Source: Marinitoga hydrogenitolerans DSM 16785 (GTDB lineage: Bacteria > Thermotogota > Thermotogae > Petrotogales > Petrotogaceae). Taken from it: DNA of 64,000 nucleotides. The stretch covers positions 23,040 to 87,039 of the forward strand of contig NZ_FQUI01000006.1 in NCBI RefSeq assembly GCF_900129175.1. Reading direction: 5' to 3'. The translations under genes and the position numbers were made by a program. The notes under the pieces are model-generated. The model made no database searches, was not told the origin of the DNA, and was given only the letters and a program-made list of their open reading frames with translations. Positions 62,669 to 64,000 of this stretch are shown piece by piece; positions within the stretch are counted from its first letter, which is position 1; each line of letters begins with the position of its first letter.

Positions 62669-63772
62669 ATGATTGATATTATTGATATTATTAAAGAAAA
62701 AAATAAAATTTATGCAATTTCTGAAACAAGTCCTTTTTATCCAGATGGTAAAGGCGGACAATTAGGTGATAGAGGAAAAATAGGCTCTGCTGATGTTTTA
62801 TTTGTTGAATATAAAAATAACAAATTTTATCATTTAATTGATAAAGAGATTAAACCTGGTAAATATGAAGCTGAAATAGATCTTAAAAGAAGAAGAATGA
62901 TTGCACAACAACATACTGCTCAGCATATCCTTTCTGCAGCATTTGAACAAATTGCTGACTTAGATACTGTAGGTTTTAGAATAGCGGAAGAATATACCAC
63001 CATAGATTTAGAAATACCTAATCTTCCTGAAAACATTGAAAAAGATGTAGAAATTTTATCCAATAAAATAATTCAACAATGTTTGGATGTAAATGAAATA
63101 ATTATTACTAAAGATGAAATAGCAAGATTTAAATTCCGAAAACCTTTAAGTGACAAAATTCAAGGAAAAATCAGATTAATAAAAATTGGTGATTTTGATA
63201 TAAACCCATGTGGTGGATTTCATGTAAAAAATACTGGTGAAATTGGTTTAGTAAAAATAATATCAAAAGAAAAAGTTAAAGGAAATCTTACAAGATTGTA
63301 TTTTTTAGCTGGATTCAGAGCCATAAATGATTATGATAAGAGAATAAAAATTACAAAAAATATCTCAAATCTATTAACGGCAAAAATTGAGGATACTCCA
63401 TTAAGAGTAGAAGAAACTCTAAATAAAATGAAAGAATACAAATCAAAATATGAAAAATTAAACGAAAAATATGCTGAATTAATAGCCAAAGATATTTTTT
63501 CAAAAGCAGAAAGTATTAATAATATAAAGTTTATTTATTTAGAAACCGAAGAAGATTTTGTAAATTATTTACCAAAATTTTTACCTATGAATGAAGTTTT
63601 ATATATAGTAAAAAAAGATAATCGATTAGAAATCTCATCTGGAATTGTAAATTGCAAAGAATTGATAAACAATATTAAAAACGATTACTCAGAAATAAAA
63701 GGCGGTGGAGGCGTGAATCGCGGAAGCCTTATCGGAAATATAAAAATCGAAGATATTAAAAAATACTTATAG
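62669..63772 (+). CDS. alaX: AlaX-type alanyl-tRNA editing protein
   Basis: 367 residues. Removes serine or glycine wrongly attached to tRNA-Ala. The N-terminal part matches the AlaRS second additional domain (YPDGKGGQLGDRG). The editing-site zinc ligands are in QQHTAQHILSAAF and NPCGGFHV. The long C-terminal part with a coiled coil and GGGGVNRGSLIGN resembles the DHHA1 domain of AlaRS, so this is the large form, AlaX-L. GGAGGTG lies before the ATG. Confidence 0.92.
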   Translation: MIDIIDIIKEKNKIYAISETSPFYPDGKGGQLGDRGKIGSADVLFVEYKNNKFYHLIDKEIKPGKYEAEIDLKRRRMIAQQHTAQHILSAAFEQIADLDTVGFRIAEEYTTIDLEIPNLPENIEKDVEILSNKIIQQCLDVNEIIITKDEIARFKFRKPLSDKIQGKIRLIKIGDFDINPCGGFHVKNTGEIGLVKIISKEKVKGNLTRLYFLAGFRAINDYDKRIKITKNISNLLTAKIEDTPLRVEETLNKMKEYKSKYEKLNEKYAELIAKDIFSKAESINNIKFIYLETEEDFVNYLPKFLPMNEVLYIVKKDNRLEISSGIVNCKELINNIKNDYSEIKGGGGVNRGSLIGNIKIEDIKKYL

Positions 63773-63794
63773 CCAGAACTTTTGTTCTGGCTAT
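63769..63794. terminator. Hairpin between alaX and the GGDEF gene
   Basis: ATAGCCAGAAC/GTTCTGGCTAT stem with a TTTT loop between convergent genes. The T-run is poor on the plus strand and delayed on the minus strand, so it is a moderate terminator. Confidence 0.5.
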
Positions 63795-64000
63795 TCAAAA
63801 ACCACATTATTTCTTCCTAATTCTTTTGCTTTATATATAAATTATTATCTGCTCTTGATATAAAATTATCTATGTTTTCTCCTTCTTTATAAATAGTAGA
63901 ACCTATACTTATTGTTATTTTTATATTGTTATCATTAAATTTAAATGTAGTTGATTCAATAGTTTTTCGAATTATATCCATCAAATTTAACTCTTTCCTC
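63791..64000 (-). pseudogene. GGDEF-domain protein, C-terminal part, frameshifted near the end
   Basis: From the window edge the minus strand encodes the tail of a diguanylate cyclase: LMDIIRKTIES, ITISIGSTIYKEGENIDNFISRADNNLY, then IKQKN and a stop at 63817-63819. The expected ending (AKELGRNNVVFE, stop at 63791-63793) is present in another frame. The change is an extra TA in a TATATATA run. Only the last 15 or so residues are affected, so the domain may still fold. The GGDEF motif itself is outside the window. Confidence 0.75.

Overview
The window is AT-rich chromosomal DNA from a bacterium that looks like a low-G+C member of the Thermotogota, most like a Marinitoga or close Petrotogales relative. 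This is inferred from the mix of genes: an OmpH/LptB pair, a minimal SufB-SufC pair, PduL, a Rex repressor, a valine-type 2-oxoacid:ferredoxin oxidoreductase with Ptb/Buk, and DUF5685 and DUF1015 proteins. No rRNA, CRISPR array, insertion sequence or prophage was seen. Most of the window is compact housekeeping DNA in long operons with 1-11 nt overlaps. Many promoters combine TGnTATAAT with a weak -35.

Layout. 1-3500: the end of a TlyA-type methylase, then a guanine riboswitch controlling guaA-guaB. 3500-15200 (minus strand): leuS-rex-tRNA-Leu(CAG)-rsmI-xseA-xseB; tRNA-Thr(GGU) followed by a methyltransferase, a SigH-like sigma factor and a membrane protein; then a GNAT protein, a DUF218 protein, yqeH and pduL. 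15300-21000 (plus): lipoprotein, D-2-hydroxyacid dehydrogenase, phoH, a short PgpH-like HD protein, ybeY and a DUF1015 gene. 21150-33040 (minus): one apparent 12-gene operon running from a PfkB sugar kinase through mtaB, gyrB, ftsA and ftsZ to a GspE-type ATPase and DUF5685. 33140-41450 (minus): murJ, and ompH-lptB-SLOG-gltX-coaBC-L,D-transpeptidase-AEC transporter-CoA-binding protein. 41450-41740: an intergenic region with a candidate small RNA. 41740-50900: glyA, divergent from a nine-gene operon (aminotransferase, buk, ptb, buk, ATPase, ferredoxin and three 2-oxoacid oxidoreductase subunits). That operon is a complete route from branched-chain amino acids to acyl-CoA, acyl phosphate, acid and ATP. 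A Rex-like operator lies in the divergent promoter region, and rex itself is in this window.

50900-64000 is more accessory. It holds two GGDEF genes (one with a frameshifted tail), a decayed patch with an arsR remnant and a frameshifted small gene, an intact arsR, a COG2509 flavoprotein, and a 59-residue winged-helix protein. It also holds an osmoprotectant ABC transporter operon in which two of four genes carry an in-frame TAA. Directly downstream of that are two genes predicted to form an exported heme relay: a membrane protein with two His pairs spaced 14 residues apart, and a secreted protein of four tandem cytochrome b5-like domains. The window ends with cysE, sufB-sufC, a YgjP-type peptidase and an AlaX editing protein.

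The most interesting items are the tandem-b5/di-heme pair, the candidate sRNA with a single-stranded anti-Shine-Dalgarno tract, the Rex-like operator over the amino-acid fermentation promoter, the two nonsense codons in the osmoprotectant operon, two genes whose ribosome binding sites point to AUU or AUA starts, and a signal peptide encoded out of frame inside the end of coaBC.
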